In this document: positions 39,449 to 49,321 of the stretch, one piece after another
Layout of the letters: every line of letters begins with the position of its first letter
Position numbering within the stretch: position 1 is the first letter of the stretch
NCBI GenBank assembly: GCA_947500005.1
Contig: CANMQJ010000012.1
Location: 62,001 to 126,000 of the forward strand
Source: an uncultured Paracoccaceae bacterium
Lineage (GTDB): Bacteria > Pseudomonadota > Alphaproteobacteria > Rhodobacterales > Rhodobacteraceae
DNA length: 64,000 nt
Direction: 5' to 3'
Notes under the pieces: model-generated
Told to the model about the DNA's origin: nothing
Databases searched by the model: none
What the model saw: the letters and a program-made list of their open reading frames with translations, nothing else
Position numbers and translations under genes: made by a program

Positions 39449-42063
39449 GCGGTTTCTCCTTGACGGGCGGATCGTCCCAGGCGGGCGCGTTGCAGCAGCG
39501 CAATGAGGCCCAAGAACACCAGTGCGGGGATGAAGATCAGTTCCTTGGGCGGCTGCGGCGCGTCGGCCCGGACGAGCGTGATGCGGACGGGCTCGTCCGC
39601 GTAGAAGTCGAACCCGTCGAGATCGGATTGCAGCGGCGTACCGAACATCGGCTCGTCGAGCTTTACCAGCCCGTCTTCCTCGAGGATCATGAAGCCGATC
39701 GCGTCGGCGCGGGCCTCGCCGCTCTCCTCGGGGCCGACGGTGACCACCAGCGCCTTTTCGACCATCTCGCCCGTATCGAAGTCGGGCCCGGCGACGCGCA
39801 GGCGCAATGTGTCTCCCTCGGGCAGAGCGCCCAGCGTCTCGGTGAACTGTGCCGGCTCGACCTCCATGTAGGGCGGCGCGATGCGGTCCATGAAGAAGTC
39901 GGGCCGGAACAGCGCGAAGGCCACGGCGATGAGCGCCACGCTTTCATAGATGCGGTTGCGGGTCAGGAACCAGCCCATCGTGCCCGAGGTGAAGACCAGG
40001 ATCGCGATGGTCGCGGTGACCGCCACGATGATCCCCTGCACCCAGCCGACGTCGATCAGCAGCAGGTCGGTGTTGAAGATGAAAACGAACGGCAGCGCGA
40101 CCGTACGCAGGCTGTAGAAGAAGGCGGTGAAGCCGGTGCGGATCGCGTCCCCGCCCGACACCGCGGCGGCGGCGAAGCTGGCAAGTCCCACGGGCGGCGT
40201 CACGTCGGCCATGATGCCGAAATAGAAGACGAAGAGATGCACCGCGATGAGCGGCACCACCAGGCCCGATTGCGCGCCGAGTTCCACCACGACCCCCGCC
40301 ATCAGCGAGGAGACGACGATGTAATTGGCGGTCGTGGGCAGGCCCATGCCGAGGATGAGGCTGAGCAGCCCCACCATGACGAGCATAAGGATCAGGTTGC
40401 CGCCCGAGAGGAACTCCACCAGGTCCGCCATGACCTGCCCGACGCCGGTCAGGGTCACGGTGCCGACGATGACGCCGGCGGTGGCGGTGGCAAGCGCGAT
40501 ACCGATCATGTTGCGGGCACCGGCGATCAGCCCCTCCCACAGGTCGCGGATGCCGGCCATGAAGGCGTTGGCCGTGTCGCTTTCCCCGCGGAAGATCGAT
40601 TTCAGCGGCCGTTGCGTGACGAGGATCACGAAGAGAAGTGCGGTCGCCCAGAAGGCGGAGAGACCAGGGGATTTCTGCTCGATCATCAGGAAGTAGACGA
40701 GGACCACGATGGGCAGCAAAAAATGGAGCCCTGCCTTGTAGATCTTGCCGATATCGGGAAGCTCGACATTCGGGTCGTTGGGATCGTCCGGTTCAAGGTC
40801 GGGCACCGAGGCCGCCATCCGCAGCAGTACGAGGTAGATCACCACGACGACCGCCGAGAGGATCAGCCCCGAAGCGGAGGGGGCAACGGACGTGACCGCC
40901 TGCACCGGAAACTGCGAGCCGTAGCAGAGCCCGGCGAAGACGGCGAAGAAGCCGAACATGCCCAGGATGGTGCGGGCCAGATGAACCTCGCGGTTGCCCA
41001 GCGTGGGCATGTTCCGCTTCACCGCCTCGAGATGCACGATATAGACCAGCGCGACGTAGGAGATCGCCGCCGGCAGGAAGGCGTGGGTGATCACCTCGAC
41101 ATAGGAGATGCCCACGTATTCCACCATGAGGAAGGCGGCGGCGCCCATCACCGGCGGCATGATCTGCCCGTTGACCGAGGAGGCGACCTCGACCGAGCCC
41201 GCCTGTTCGGAGGTGAAGCCCACGCGTTTCATCAGCGGGATGGTGAAGGTGCCGGTGGTGACCACGTTGGCGATGGAGGAGCCGGAGATCAGGCCGGTGG
41301 CGGCAGAGCCCACCACAGCGGCCTTGGCCGGGCCTCCGCGCAGGTGGCCGAGCGCGCCGAAGGCCATCTTGATGAAGTAGTTGCCGGCACCGGCCTTGTC
41401 GAGAAGCGCGCCGAAAAGGACGAAGAGGAAGACGAACTTGGTCGAGACGCCGAGCGCGATGCCGAAGACGCCCTCGGTGGTGATCCACATCTGTTCCATG
41501 GCGCGCTGAAGATCGGCACCCTTCCAGCGGATCACGTCGGGCACGAGTTCCGATGCACCGAAGAAGACATATAGGAGAAAGACGCTTGCGACGATCGCCA
41601 TGGCCGGGCCGAGCGCGCGGCGCGCGGCCTCGAACAGCAGCACCAGACCGATCACCGCGAACCAGGTATCCATCGCGTCGGCCTTGCCGCCGGCGGTGGT
41701 GATCTTTTCGTAGAAGACATAGCCGTAGAGCGCGGTGAAGGTGGCCAGCAGCGCAAGCAGCCAGTCGATCACGGGCACCTTGTGGCGGGGGCTGGTGCGA
41801 AAGGCGGGATAGGCCGCGAAGGCGAGGAAGATGGCGAAGGCCAGGTGGATCTGCCGGGCGTTGTTCACGACGCTGCCGGGCAGGACCACGTTGGAAATGG
41901 GCGATGCCAGCAGGACCTGGAAGATCGACCAGATCGCCGCCACGATGGCGAGGAACAGCCCCACATTGCCGCCCGGGTCACGCGCGCCCGCATCGGATGC
42001 GGCCACGAGTTCCTGCAGTTCTTCTTCGCTGAGGGGGCGGTTGCCCTTGCTGTCCGTGGCCAT
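39445..42063 (-). CDS. TRAP transporter fused permease (DctQM, TAXI type)
   Basis: An 872-aa membrane protein in which the small (Q) and large (M) TRAP permease subunits are fused, as in TAXI-TRAP systems. About 16 or more hydrophobic segments are seen; the DctM-like part includes GSAATGLISGSSIANVVTTG and GLPTTANYIVVSSLMAGVVV. After the last helices of the M part there is a soluble insertion of about 120 residues before a final C-terminal helix. ATG 42061-42063 is chosen; an ATG-like codon 30 nt earlier is possible. It is transcribed after the binding protein and before the UspA gene. Confidence 0.92.
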   Translation of the reverse strand: MATDSKGNRPLSEEELQELVAASDAGARDPGGNVGLFLAIVAAIWSIFQVLLASPISNVVLPGSVVNNARQIHLAFAIFLAFAAYPAFRTSPRHKVPVIDWLLALLATFTALYGYVFYEKITTAGGKADAMDTWFAVIGLVLLFEAARRALGPAMAIVASVFLLYVFFGASELVPDVIRWKGADLQRAMEQMWITTEGVFGIALGVSTKFVFLFVLFGALLDKAGAGNYFIKMAFGALGHLRGGPAKAAVVGSAATGLISGSSIANVVTTGTFTIPLMKRVGFTSEQAGSVEVASSVNGQIMPPVMGAAAFLMVEYVGISYVEVITHAFLPAAISYVALVYIVHLEAVKRNMPTLGNREVHLARTILGMFGFFAVFAGLCYGSQFPVQAVTSVAPSASGLILSAVVVVIYLVLLRMAASVPDLEPDDPNDPNVELPDIGKIYKAGLHFLLPIVVLVYFLMIEQKSPGLSAFWATALLFVILVTQRPLKSIFRGESDTANAFMAGIRDLWEGLIAGARNMIGIALATATAGVIVGTVTLTGVGQVMADLVEFLSGGNLILMLVMVGLLSLILGMGLPTTANYIVVSSLMAGVVVELGAQSGLVVPLIAVHLFVFYFGIMADVTPPVGLASFAAAAVSGGDAIRTGFTAFFYSLRTVALPFVFIFNTDLLLIDVGWVQGIIVAVTATIAILVFTSGTMGWFLTRNRIYESVALIAVAFALFRPDFFMDRIAPPYMEVEPAQFTETLGALPEGDTLRLRVAGPDFDTGEMVEKALVVTVGPEESGEARADAIGFMILEEDGLVKLDEPMFGTPLQSDLDGFDFYADEPVRITLVRADAPQPPKELIFIPALVFLGLIALLQRARLGRSARQGETA

Positions 42064-42170
42064 CCGTTCATGTCTCCCAAGTCTGCCGCTCATTGCCCGG
42101 CGGCATTGTTCCCCGCGGGGAAAATGCAGGCGGCGCCGGGACGCCGCCTGCCGGATCGATCAGGCTAGGA

Positions 42171-43142
42171 TCACTCGATCCAGCCCTTCTCACGGTAGTA
42201 TTTCGCAGCGCCGTCATGCAGCGGGGCCGAAAGACCGTCCTTGACCATCTCCTCGGGCTTGAGGTTGGCGAAGGCCGGGTGCAGGCCCTTGAACTGGTCG
42301 AAATTCTCGAACACGGCCGAGACGAGCGCATAGACCGACTCTTCGGACACATCGGCCGAGCTTACGAGGGTCGCACCGACACCGAAGGTCTGGGTGGCGT
42401 CGTCATTGCCGCGATACATGCCGCCGGGAATGGTGGCCTTGCGGTAATAGGAGTTCTCCTCGATCAGCTTGTCGATCGCCTCGCCGTCCACGTTCACCAA
42501 CACGGAATCGCAGGCGGTCGTCGCCTCCTGGATCGAGCCCGAGGGGTGGCCGACGGTATAAATCATCGCGTCGATCTGGTTGTCGCAGAGCGCGGCGGAC
42601 TGTTCGGCGGCCTTGAGCTCGGTCGCGAGCTCGAAATCGTCCATCGTCCAGCCCTTGGCGTCCATCACCACTTCCATCGTGCCGCGCTGGCCCGAGCCGG
42701 GGTTGCCGATATTGACGCGCTTGCCCTTGAGATCGTCGAAATTCTCGATCCCTGCATCGGCACGGGCGACGACGGTAAAGGGCTCGGGGTGGACCGAGAA
42801 GACCGCCCGCAGCCCTTCGAAGGGTCCGTCGCCCTCGAAGTTTTCGGAGGTGCCCTGATAGGCGTGATGCTGCCAGTCGGATTGCGCGACGCCGAATTCC
42901 AGATCGCCCTCGCGGATGGTCTTGAGGTTGTAGACCGAGCCGCCGGTCGATTCGACCGAGCAGCGCACGCCGTGTTCCTTGCGGCCCTTGTTCACGAGGC
43001 GGCAGATCGCCCCGCCCGTCGGATAATAGACGCCGGTGACACCGCCGGTGCCGATGGTGATGAACTCCTCGGCCATGGCCGCGGGCGCGGTGAAGGCCGC
43101 GGTGGCCAGCGCAGCGAGGCTGAGCTTGCTGACATGTTTCAT
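42171..43142 (-). CDS. TRAP transporter TAXI-family solute-binding protein
   Basis: A 323-aa periplasmic binding protein. The signal peptide is residues 1-21 (ending AAMA). The TAXI pattern is clear: ITIGTGGVTGVYYPTGGAIC, ESTGGSVYNLKTIREGDLEF and KGKRVNIGNPGSGQRGT. GGGAG precedes ATG 43140-43142. It is the first gene of the operon with the fused permease and UspA. TAXI systems carry organic acids such as glutamate or 2-oxoacids; the substrate here is unknown. Confidence 0.93.
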   Translation of the reverse strand: MKHVSKLSLAALATAAFTAPAAMAEEFITIGTGGVTGVYYPTGGAICRLVNKGRKEHGVRCSVESTGGSVYNLKTIREGDLEFGVAQSDWQHHAYQGTSENFEGDGPFEGLRAVFSVHPEPFTVVARADAGIENFDDLKGKRVNIGNPGSGQRGTMEVVMDAKGWTMDDFELATELKAAEQSAALCDNQIDAMIYTVGHPSGSIQEATTACDSVLVNVDGEAIDKLIEENSYYRKATIPGGMYRGNDDATQTFGVGATLVSSADVSEESVYALVSAVFENFDQFKGLHPAFANLKPEEMVKDGLSAPLHDGAAKYYREKGWIE

Positions 43143-43432
43143 GAAGTGGACTCCCAGTGTTTTTCTGTCGGTCGAAAAGACGTGATTCCGCGACGAGCGG
43201 TGCGCAGCCGGGCCAGGGAACGGGTCTTTTCGGGTAACCGTTCCGGCCAAGCACTTGAAAAATCAGTCTCTCCTGCTGAAAGGGTTTCACCGGGACAGGT
43301 TCAAGTCAAGACCGGCTTGCGCTGCGCTGCACGCATCGGCGCATATCTGAAGCTCTGGCGAGGAAATTCCCCCTTGCCGCCTCTTGCCGCGTTCGGCTGG
43401 ACAGCGCGGCGGCGGAGGGTCAGATTGGCGCC
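43143..43432. promoter_or_regulatory. Divergent leader region between TRAP operon and small membrane protein
   Basis: This 290-bp stretch without a gene holds the promoter of the TAXI-TRAP operon (minus strand) and that of the 63-aa gene (plus strand). I see AT-richer segments near 43240-43280 but no hairpin or repeat that I can name. Confidence 0.3.
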
Positions 43433-43624
43433 ATGAACCTCCATCATTTCTTCTTCATGGCGCGATGGGCCCGCAATCCGCCTTCGGCCCGCCGGGTCAA
43501 GATCGTGCTGGTCGCGCTGGCGATCTGCCTGGTGATCCTGGGTATCGAATACATGGGATGGTGGCCCGATTGGGCACGAACCGAACCGCGCGCCCCGGCC
43601 CGTCTTCCGCGCACGGGTCTCTGA
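43433..43624 (+). CDS. Small single-helix membrane protein (63 aa)
   Basis: Starts MNLHHFFFMARWARNPPSAR, followed by one membrane helix (KIVLVALAICLVILGIEYMGW) and a short Pro/Arg-rich tail. I believe similar short proteins with this N-terminus occur widely in Rhodobacteraceae, but no function is known. The nearest purine-rich stretch (GGAGGG) is rather far upstream. The composition and positive-inside pattern support a real gene. Confidence 0.7.
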   Translation: MNLHHFFFMARWARNPPSARRVKIVLVALAICLVILGIEYMGWWPDWARTEPRAPARLPRTGL

Positions 43625-43723
43625 GGCCGGGCGCCCCTCAATTTTCCGTTATGTCGCGAGATTACTTTTGACGCGCCCAAGACCCCACTCCACGCTGGTC
43701 CGGCCAAGACAGGGAGTCCTAGC

Positions 43724-44179
43724 ATGAAACTTTGGAAATTTGCGATTGCCGGTGCCGCCATGGGCCTGGGAAGCGTTGCGCTGGCGCAGGACGTCAGCAA
43801 GCAGGTCAAGGCCCGCCAGGGGCAGATGCAGATCGTCGCCATGAACCTCGGTGTGCTGGGTGGCATCGCGAAAGGCGAGATCGCCTATGATGCCGAGACC
43901 GCACAGCGCGCGGCCGACAGCCTGGTGGGTATCTCGATGATCGACCAGGGGCCGCTCTGGGTCGAGGGATCGGACACGATGAGCATCGAGGGCACCCGTG
44001 CCCTGCCCGCGATCTGGGACAACACGTCCGGTTTCATGGAGGATTGGCAAGCCTATGTCGCCGCAGCTGCCGCCATGTCCGAGGCCGCGGGCCAGGGACA
44101 GGAGGCCATCGGCGCCGCAATGCGGGACATGGGCGGAAGCTGCAAGAGCTGCCACGACGATTTCCGCGAAACCAACTGA
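43724..44179 (+). CDS. Cytochrome c' / c-556 type protein
   Basis: A 151-aa exported protein with a signal peptide (residues 1-21, ending ALAQ). It forms a four-helix cytochrome c' fold with the heme site at the C-terminus (SCKSCHDDFRETN), the normal place for this family. It would be a periplasmic electron carrier or ligand-binding heme protein. The next cytochrome gene starts 3 bp after its stop, so they form an operon. Confidence 0.92.
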   Translation: MKLWKFAIAGAAMGLGSVALAQDVSKQVKARQGQMQIVAMNLGVLGGIAKGEIAYDAETAQRAADSLVGISMIDQGPLWVEGSDTMSIEGTRALPAIWDNTSGFMEDWQAYVAAAAAMSEAAGQGQEAIGAAMRDMGGSCKSCHDDFRETN

Positions 44180-44182
44180 TCG

Positions 44183-45073
44183 GTGCGGCGCATTCTGAGC
44201 ATAGTGGGTCTGGCCGTCCTCGTGGCGGCCGGTTTCCTTTTCTGGCTGTCGCGTCCGCAACCGCTGCCCGCCGACGCGATGGCGGGCCTCGAAGGCGACG
44301 CGGAGCACGGGCGGCAGGTCTACCTGGCGGCCGGGTGCCGCTCCTGCCATACCGCACCCGAATCGGAGGACAAGGACCTGCTGGCGGGCGGCCAACGCTT
44401 CCCGTCGGATTTCGGCACGTTTCTCGCGCCCAACATCTCGCCCCATCCCGAGGCCGGCATCGGGGACTGGTCGCTGGATCAGTTCGCCTCGGCCGTGATG
44501 CGCGGGGTGTCGCCGGAGAACAGGCATTACTACCCGGCCTTCCCGTATGCCGCTTATGCGCGGATGGATCGGCAGGACGTGGCCGACCTCTGGGCCTATT
44601 GGCAGACCCTGCCCCAAAGCGATCAGGCCAGTGCGCCGCATGAGGTGGGATTTCCGTTCTCCATCAGGCGGGGACTTGGTCTCTGGAAGGCGATGTTCGT
44701 CGATCCGGACTGGGTGATGGCGGGCGACCTGTCACCCGAGGAAGAGCGCGGGCGTTACCTGGCCGAAGCGCTGGCTCATTGCGGCGAATGCCACACACCG
44801 CGCGGGGCGCTTGGCAATCTCGATACCGCGCGATGGATGGCCGGGGCGCCCGACCCGAGCGGCAAGGGCCAGATTCCGGCGCTGACGCCCGACAAGCTGG
44901 ACTGGTCGGCGGGAGATATCGCCTACTACCTCGAAAGCGGCTTCACCCCCGACTATGACAGTGCGGGCGGGCACATGGTCGCGGTGATCGACAATTTCGC
45001 GGAACTGTCGCCCGAGGACAGGACGGCCGTCGCGGCCTATGTCAAGGCGCTTTCGGAACCCGCGGGCGAGTGA
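44183..45073 (+). CDS. Diheme cytochrome c, membrane-anchored
   Basis: A 296-aa protein with an N-terminal helix (residues 4-24) and two cytochrome c domains: CRSCH in the first and CGECH in the second. This matches the diheme c-type subunits that pass electrons from alcohol or aldehyde dehydrogenases to the respiratory chain, though no such dehydrogenase lies nearby. The start is the GTG at 44183, three bases after the upstream stop; there is no ATG in a suitable place. It probably works with the preceding cytochrome c'. Confidence 0.9.
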   Translation: MRRILSIVGLAVLVAAGFLFWLSRPQPLPADAMAGLEGDAEHGRQVYLAAGCRSCHTAPESEDKDLLAGGQRFPSDFGTFLAPNISPHPEAGIGDWSLDQFASAVMRGVSPENRHYYPAFPYAAYARMDRQDVADLWAYWQTLPQSDQASAPHEVGFPFSIRRGLGLWKAMFVDPDWVMAGDLSPEEERGRYLAEALAHCGECHTPRGALGNLDTARWMAGAPDPSGKGQIPALTPDKLDWSAGDIAYYLESGFTPDYDSAGGHMVAVIDNFAELSPEDRTAVAAYVKALSEPAGE

Positions 45074-45122
45074 TCCGGGCCTCGCTGCGCGGCGCGGGAC
45101 AGGGTAAGATTTCAACGCGCCG

Positions 45123-46457
45123 CTATCCGAAAACCCTGTAAGCGGAAGGGTCGCATTCGCGGTCGAGCCAGTCCTTCAAGCCCTCTACCAAAAAATCCGG
45201 CCCCGAGAGGTCGTATTCAAGTTCCGCGCCCACGATCCGGGTCGCATCCACGTGCAGATGGTGCAGGCCGATTGCCATCCGCACCTCGTCCTGCGCCTCT
45301 TCCCGCTCCGCGCTCATGCCGATCCTAAGGCGCATGCCGTCGCGCGGGGCGTCTCTTTCCCGCTCCAGCGAGCAGCCGGGAAAATGATCCTCGACCACGC
45401 AGCCGGCGACGTCACGGTCCGGGCCGGTCATCTTGAAATGGTGGGTAGACATCGTCGCGTTGAGATTGACCTCGCAGATCGCCCATGACTGCTCGGACGG
45501 GGACCTGGTGATGTCCGGGGCAAGGAAATCGAGCCCGAAGGTCGGCATCGGCCCGAACACCTCGCGGACCTTCAGCGCCTGCTCAAGGAAGCCCGGGTGA
45601 ACCGTTTCGGTGATGTCGATGTTTTCCCAGCCTTCCAGAACGGCCTCGTCATTGCGGAGATGGACCCGCTGACCCAAGCCGGGCACCGAAGAATAGTCGA
45701 CCGGGATCCGGTCCCGGTCCCAGTGCACGCCCGGCCTGTGGGGAATCAGGTGGCCGCGGTAGATGAGAGAGGCACGCCGCCGGTCGTTCTCTACGTCGAT
45801 CAGTTCGGCAATCGTTCGTTGACCGTCGCCCAGAACCGACGCGTAGCGCCGGTGCAAGACCGCGCGCACCTGCGTTCCGATCAGCAGGATGCGGTGATCG
45901 TTGCCTTCGACATAGGTTTCGACGACGACCTGATAACGACGTTTTTGCGCGGCCCTTTCGAACGCGGTCCGGAACTGCTCCTCGGTGGCGATGGCCACGG
46001 ACACGTTGCTGGCGAAGGTCCCGACCGAGGGTTTCACCACGACGGGAACCCGGTCCCGGGCGAAGTCCCAGGCCAGGTCGACCTCGGATGGCATGAACTG
46101 CCTGCCCTCGGGCACCGGCAGGCCGGCCCGGTGCATCAGCTTCTTCGTCACCGTCTTGCTGTTGGTCTGCTGCCGCGTCACGTGCGGCACGCGCGAGGAC
46201 ATGCCCAGGGTAAAATCGAAGTAACGGTCCGCGCTGCTGACGCGGTAGAGTCGCGCATTTTGCGTTTCGACCCGCAAGCCGCGGCGCAGGGCGGCCTCGA
46301 TGATCATGTTCCTGTTCAGCCCGACCCCTTCGTCGGGGTTCAGGAACGCGGCCGAATTCTCGGCGACATATAGCGGCGCTGGCGCCAGAAGCGCCTTTTC
46401 CTCAAGCTTCTGCAAGGCGGTCAAGCCGCGCGGCGCGCAGGCGGGCGAAATCGTCAC
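45123..46457 (-). CDS. ATP-grasp ligase, cyanophycin-synthetase/RimK-like
   Basis: A protein of about 430-444 aa with an ATP-grasp domain: [19 protein letters not shown] forms the nucleotide loop, and [13 protein letters not shown] carries the metal-binding Glu/Asn. The N-terminal part ([20 protein letters not shown]) and the [14 protein letters not shown] helix resemble amino-acid ligases such as cyanophycin synthetase and GshF. It would form an amide bond between a carboxylate and an amine; substrates are unknown. The frame opens at a GTG at 46457 inside lipA, overlapping it by 56 bp. TTG codons further in, near the lipA stop, are equally possible starts, so the N-terminus is uncertain. Translational coupling to lipA is likely. 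Confidence 0.75.
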   Translation of the reverse strand: MTISPACAPRGLTALQKLEEKALLAPAPLYVAENSAAFLNPDEGVGLNRNMIIEAALRRGLRVETQNARLYRVSSADRYFDFTLGMSSRVPHVTRQQTNSKTVTKKLMHRAGLPVPEGRQFMPSEVDLAWDFARDRVPVVVKPSVGTFASNVSVAIATEEQFRTAFERAAQKRRYQVVVETYVEGNDHRILLIGTQVRAVLHRRYASVLGDGQRTIAELIDVENDRRRASLIYRGHLIPHRPGVHWDRDRIPVDYSSVPGLGQRVHLRNDEAVLEGWENIDITETVHPGFLEQALKVREVFGPMPTFGLDFLAPDITRSPSEQSWAICEVNLNATMSTHHFKMTGPDRDVAGCVVEDHFPGCSLERERDAPRDGMRLRIGMSAEREEAQDEVRMAIGLHHLHVDATRIVGAELEYDLSGPDFLVEGLKDWLDRECDPSAYRVFG

Positions 46458-47352
46458 CTGCGTGGTAGGAGGAACGGGTGAGCGGCGTGGCCGAGACCAT
46501 CAGGAAGCCCTTGCCATAGGCGGCCTTCTCGTAGCCCGCGAACTCTTCGGGCGTCACGAACCGGTCGACACGGTGGTGCTTTGGGGTCGGTTGCAGGTAT
46601 TGGCCGATGGTCAGGAAATCGACATCGGCGGCGCGCATGTCGTCCATGACCTGCCGGACCTGCTGCGCCTCTTCACCCAGGCCGACCATGATGCCGGATT
46701 TGGTGAAGATCGAGGGATCGAGTTCTTTCACCCGCTGCAGCAGGCGCAGCGAATGGAAGTAGCGCGCGCCGGGCCGGACCGACGGGTAAAGGCCCGGCAC
46801 GGTCTCGAGGTTGTGGTTGAACACATCCGGCTTGGCCTCGACCACGGTTTCCAGAACCGAGGGCGTGCATTTCAGGAAATCCGGCGTCAGGATCTCGATC
46901 GTGGTCTTGGGCGAGCGGTGCCGCACCGCGCGGATCGTCTGGGCGAAATGCTCGGCCCCGCCATCGTCGAGGTCGTCGCGGTCGACGCTGGTGATCACGA
47001 CATGGTTTAGGCCCAGTTTTTCGACCGCATGGGCCACGCGGCCCGGCTCGAACGCGTCGAGCGCATCGGGCCGGCCGGTGGCGATGTTGCAGAAGGTGCA
47101 TCCGCGGGTGCAGATCTCGCCCATGATCATCATGGTGGCGTGGCCCTGGCTCCAGCATTCGCCGACATTGGGGCAACCGGCCTCTTCGCAGACGGTGACG
47201 AGGTTGTTCTCTCGCATGATCCGGTGCGTGTCGGCATAGCCCTTGCCGCCCGGCGCCTTGACGCGGATCCAGCTGGGTTTCTTGGGTTGCGCCTGGTCCG
47301 GGCGATGCGCTTTCTCGGGGTGGCGCTGCTCGGGGATCTTGAGGTCTCGCAC
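46402..47352 (-). CDS. lipA: Lipoyl synthase
   Basis: A 316-aa radical-SAM enzyme that inserts two sulfurs into octanoyl-lipoyl domains. Both iron-sulfur clusters are visible: [12 protein letters not shown] for the auxiliary cluster and CTRGCTFC for the SAM cluster, with the conserved [20 protein letters not shown] following. The start is GTG (47350-47352) with GGGAG upstream. The C-terminus overlaps the ATP-grasp gene. Confidence 0.96.
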   Translation of the reverse strand: MRDLKIPEQRHPEKAHRPDQAQPKKPSWIRVKAPGGKGYADTHRIMRENNLVTVCEEAGCPNVGECWSQGHATMMIMGEICTRGCTFCNIATGRPDALDAFEPGRVAHAVEKLGLNHVVITSVDRDDLDDGGAEHFAQTIRAVRHRSPKTTIEILTPDFLKCTPSVLETVVEAKPDVFNHNLETVPGLYPSVRPGARYFHSLRLLQRVKELDPSIFTKSGIMVGLGEEAQQVRQVMDDMRAADVDFLTIGQYLQPTPKHHRVDRFVTPEEFAGYEKAAYGKGFLMVSATPLTRSSYHAGDDFARLRAARLDRLAEA

Positions 47353-47618
47353 GTGGGGTGCTCCCGCCTTGTGGATCGATTTCCGATCAGATTAGCGCAA
47401 GGTCAGGCAAAGGACCAGTGACGCATGGTCGCCTGCCGCGAGCCGCAACCCGGCCATGCAGATGCGGCATAACCGGGACCTCGTCACCTGAAGTCAGCTA
47501 CGCAGCCCATTGTTTTCGGAAGGAAAGCGGCCCATGTGCAGGTGCAGAAAACCCCGTTGTCGTCGATCTGGAATCATTTTAATCCGACGCGGCAAGACTA
47601 ATGCAGGAGACATTCCCG
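47353..47618. promoter_or_regulatory. Divergent leader region between lipA and peroxiredoxin
   Basis: The 266-bp gap contains the two promoters. I see no hairpin, repeat or known operator that can be named, and no gene. Confidence 0.3.
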
Positions 47619-48167
47619 ATGAAAACAGGCGCGAAACTTCCCGAGGTCACGTTTCATACCCGGATCCGCGACGAGGCCGTAGGCGGGCCGAACCCCTTCC
47701 GCTGGCAGGACATGACCACCGCCGATTACTTTGCCGGCAAGCGCGTGATCCTGTTCTCGCTGCCCGGTGCCTTCACCCCCACCTGCTCGACCTACCAGCT
47801 GCCGGGCTTCGAAGGAAATTTCGCGAAGTTCCAGGAGCTTGGGATAGACGCGATCTATTGCATGTCGGTCAATGACAGCTTCGTCATGAATAAATGGGCC
47901 GAGTCGCAGAACCTTAAGAACGTCAAGGTAATCCCCGACGGGTCGGGCGAATTCACCCGCAAGATGGGCATGCTGGTCGGCAAGGAGAACCTGGGCTTCG
48001 GCATGCGGTCGTGGCGCTATGCGGCCATCGTCAACGACGGTATGGTCGAGGCATGGTTCGAGGAACCGGGCCTGATGGACAACTGCCCCGACGACCCCTA
48101 TGGCGAGTCGTCGCCGGAAACACTGCTGGCCTGGCTGGAAAAGGCGCGCGCACCCGAAATGGCCTGA
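47619..48167 (+). CDS. Peroxiredoxin (Prx5/type II family)
   Basis: A 182-aa thiol peroxidase. The peroxidatic Cys is in PGAFTPTCSTYQLPGF; GKRVILFSLPGAF and MNKWAESQNLKNVKVIPDGSG are typical of Prx5-type enzymes. No C-terminal glutaredoxin domain is present, so it depends on an external thiol reductant. The start at 47619 has AGGAGA 8 nt upstream; the ATG 18 nt earlier lies on top of that site. It reduces peroxides in the cytosol. Confidence 0.93.
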   Translation: MKTGAKLPEVTFHTRIRDEAVGGPNPFRWQDMTTADYFAGKRVILFSLPGAFTPTCSTYQLPGFEGNFAKFQELGIDAIYCMSVNDSFVMNKWAESQNLKNVKVIPDGSGEFTRKMGMLVGKENLGFGMRSWRYAAIVNDGMVEAWFEEPGLMDNCPDDPYGESSPETLLAWLEKARAPEMA

Positions 48168-48193
48168 GCCTGATACGAAAGCCTGAAATGATT

Positions 48194-48220
48194 GGGTCCG
48201 CCTGACCGGCGGGCCCTTTT
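48194..48220 (+). terminator. Intrinsic terminator of the peroxiredoxin gene
   Basis: A 9-bp stem (GGGTCCGCC at 48194-48202 with GGCGGGCCC at 48208-48216, one T-G pair, 5-nt loop) followed by TTTTCCTCT, 26 bp after the stop. Confidence 0.82.
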
Positions 48221-48223
48221 CCT

Positions 48224-49321
48224 CTATCCGATCAGCCGGTCGCTTTCTGCCTGTTCGTCATAGTGACGCTTGAGCCGTTGGAGCGCGATGCGCAGCACGA
48301 TCTTGCCCGAGCGGGCGGACCAGCCCATCCTTTTTTCGGCCAGTTCCAAGCCTTCGAGATAGCAGCAACACCGCAGCGCCACGTCGCTGAGCCCCGGCCC
48401 GAGTTCCGCCAGCGCGCGGGTCACCCGGTCACGCGCGTCCGGGCGGCCGCTGACCACGGGTCCCGAAACGTGAAACGTGCTGCGACCGCCGCCGGTCAGG
48501 AAACGATCCCAGTTCTGCGCGACATGCGGCCCCATCTGGGCCAGTTCGAAATCCTCGCGCAAACGCTCCCCGGCACGGACGAGTCCGTCGTCGAGAAAGG
48601 GCTGCCCATCGCGGTCCTTGCGGCGGGCCAGCGCGACGAGCGGGCTTTCGGCCAGGTTGTACCGGAAACGCCGGCGGCGGGTGTCATCCTCATCCTGGGC
48701 GGTATCGCACCCGCGTGCATGGCCGAAGGTCGATTGCGCCTCGGCAAAGCCGTTTTCCTTTTGCGTGCGCGCGCGGTTCTCGGCCTCGGCCATCAGGCGG
48801 CCAAGTGCGGTGCGTCCGGCCGAGGTGATGTGATAGCGGCTGATCCGGGCAGGCTTGTCGCAACCGATCCAGTCCTTGAGTGCAAGCGCCTGCGCGATGG
48901 AGCGTTCCACGACCGCGGTTCGGGTGCTTCCGCCGGCGCGGTCATCGCGCACGACAACGGCTTTTTCCATGTCCTCGGCCACAGCCAGGACCGCACCGCT
49001 TTCGCACATACGGCGCAGCACGCGCAGCGCCTCGCGGTCGAAGGTGGCGGTGTCCGGCGTTGCCTCGGCTTCCACGGCACGCTGTTTCGGCAGCGTGATG
49101 GGCGGAAAATGCGTCTGCGCCAAGGACTGCAAGGCCGCATCCACGAGAGGGTCGTCGCGTCGCATCTCGATCCGGCGGATCTGGCGCAGGATGGTCGAGG
49201 CATGGCACCCCGCCCCGCGGGCCAGATCGCGGATCGACCGCCCTTCCTCGGTATGGGCGAGATAGCGCAATGCGCCTTCGGGCACCCAGCCAGGTGCGGA
49301 ATTTGCGGAGGTTTCAGTCAT
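48224..49321 (-). CDS. DUF6456 DNA-binding-like protein
   Basis: A 365-aa protein typical of Rhodobacterales. The N-terminus contains a helix-turn-helix (GRSIRDLARGAGCHASTILR, about residues 27-46), the middle a second winged-helix-like stretch (RISRYHITSAGRTALGRLM), and the C-terminal third matches DUF6456 (RERLREDFELAQMGPHVAQN region with WDRFLTG). A role as transcription regulator is inferred from the helix-turn-helix. GAGGA precedes the start. It is divergent from the DUF6477 gene. Confidence 0.8.
   Translation of the reverse strand: MTETSANSAPGWVPEGALRYLAHTEEGRSIRDLARGAGCHASTILRQIRRIEMRRDDPLVDAALQSLAQTHFPPITLPKQRAVEAEATPDTATFDREALRVLRRMCESGAVLAVAEDMEKAVVVRDDRAGGSTRTAVVERSIAQALALKDWIGCDKPARISRYHITSAGRTALGRLMAEAENRARTQKENGFAEAQSTFGHARGCDTAQDEDDTRRRRFRYNLAESPLVALARRKDRDGQPFLDDGLVRAGERLREDFELAQMGPHVAQNWDRFLTGGGRSTFHVSGPVVSGRPDARDRVTRALAELGPGLSDVALRCCCYLEGLELAEKRMGWSARSGKIVLRIALQRLKRHYDEQAESDRLIG

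Noticed and set aside
38980..41574. Long plus-strand frame opposite UspA and the TRAP permease
   Set aside because: Rich in His, Glu, Arg and Asp with no domain. The clear membrane protein is on the minus strand.
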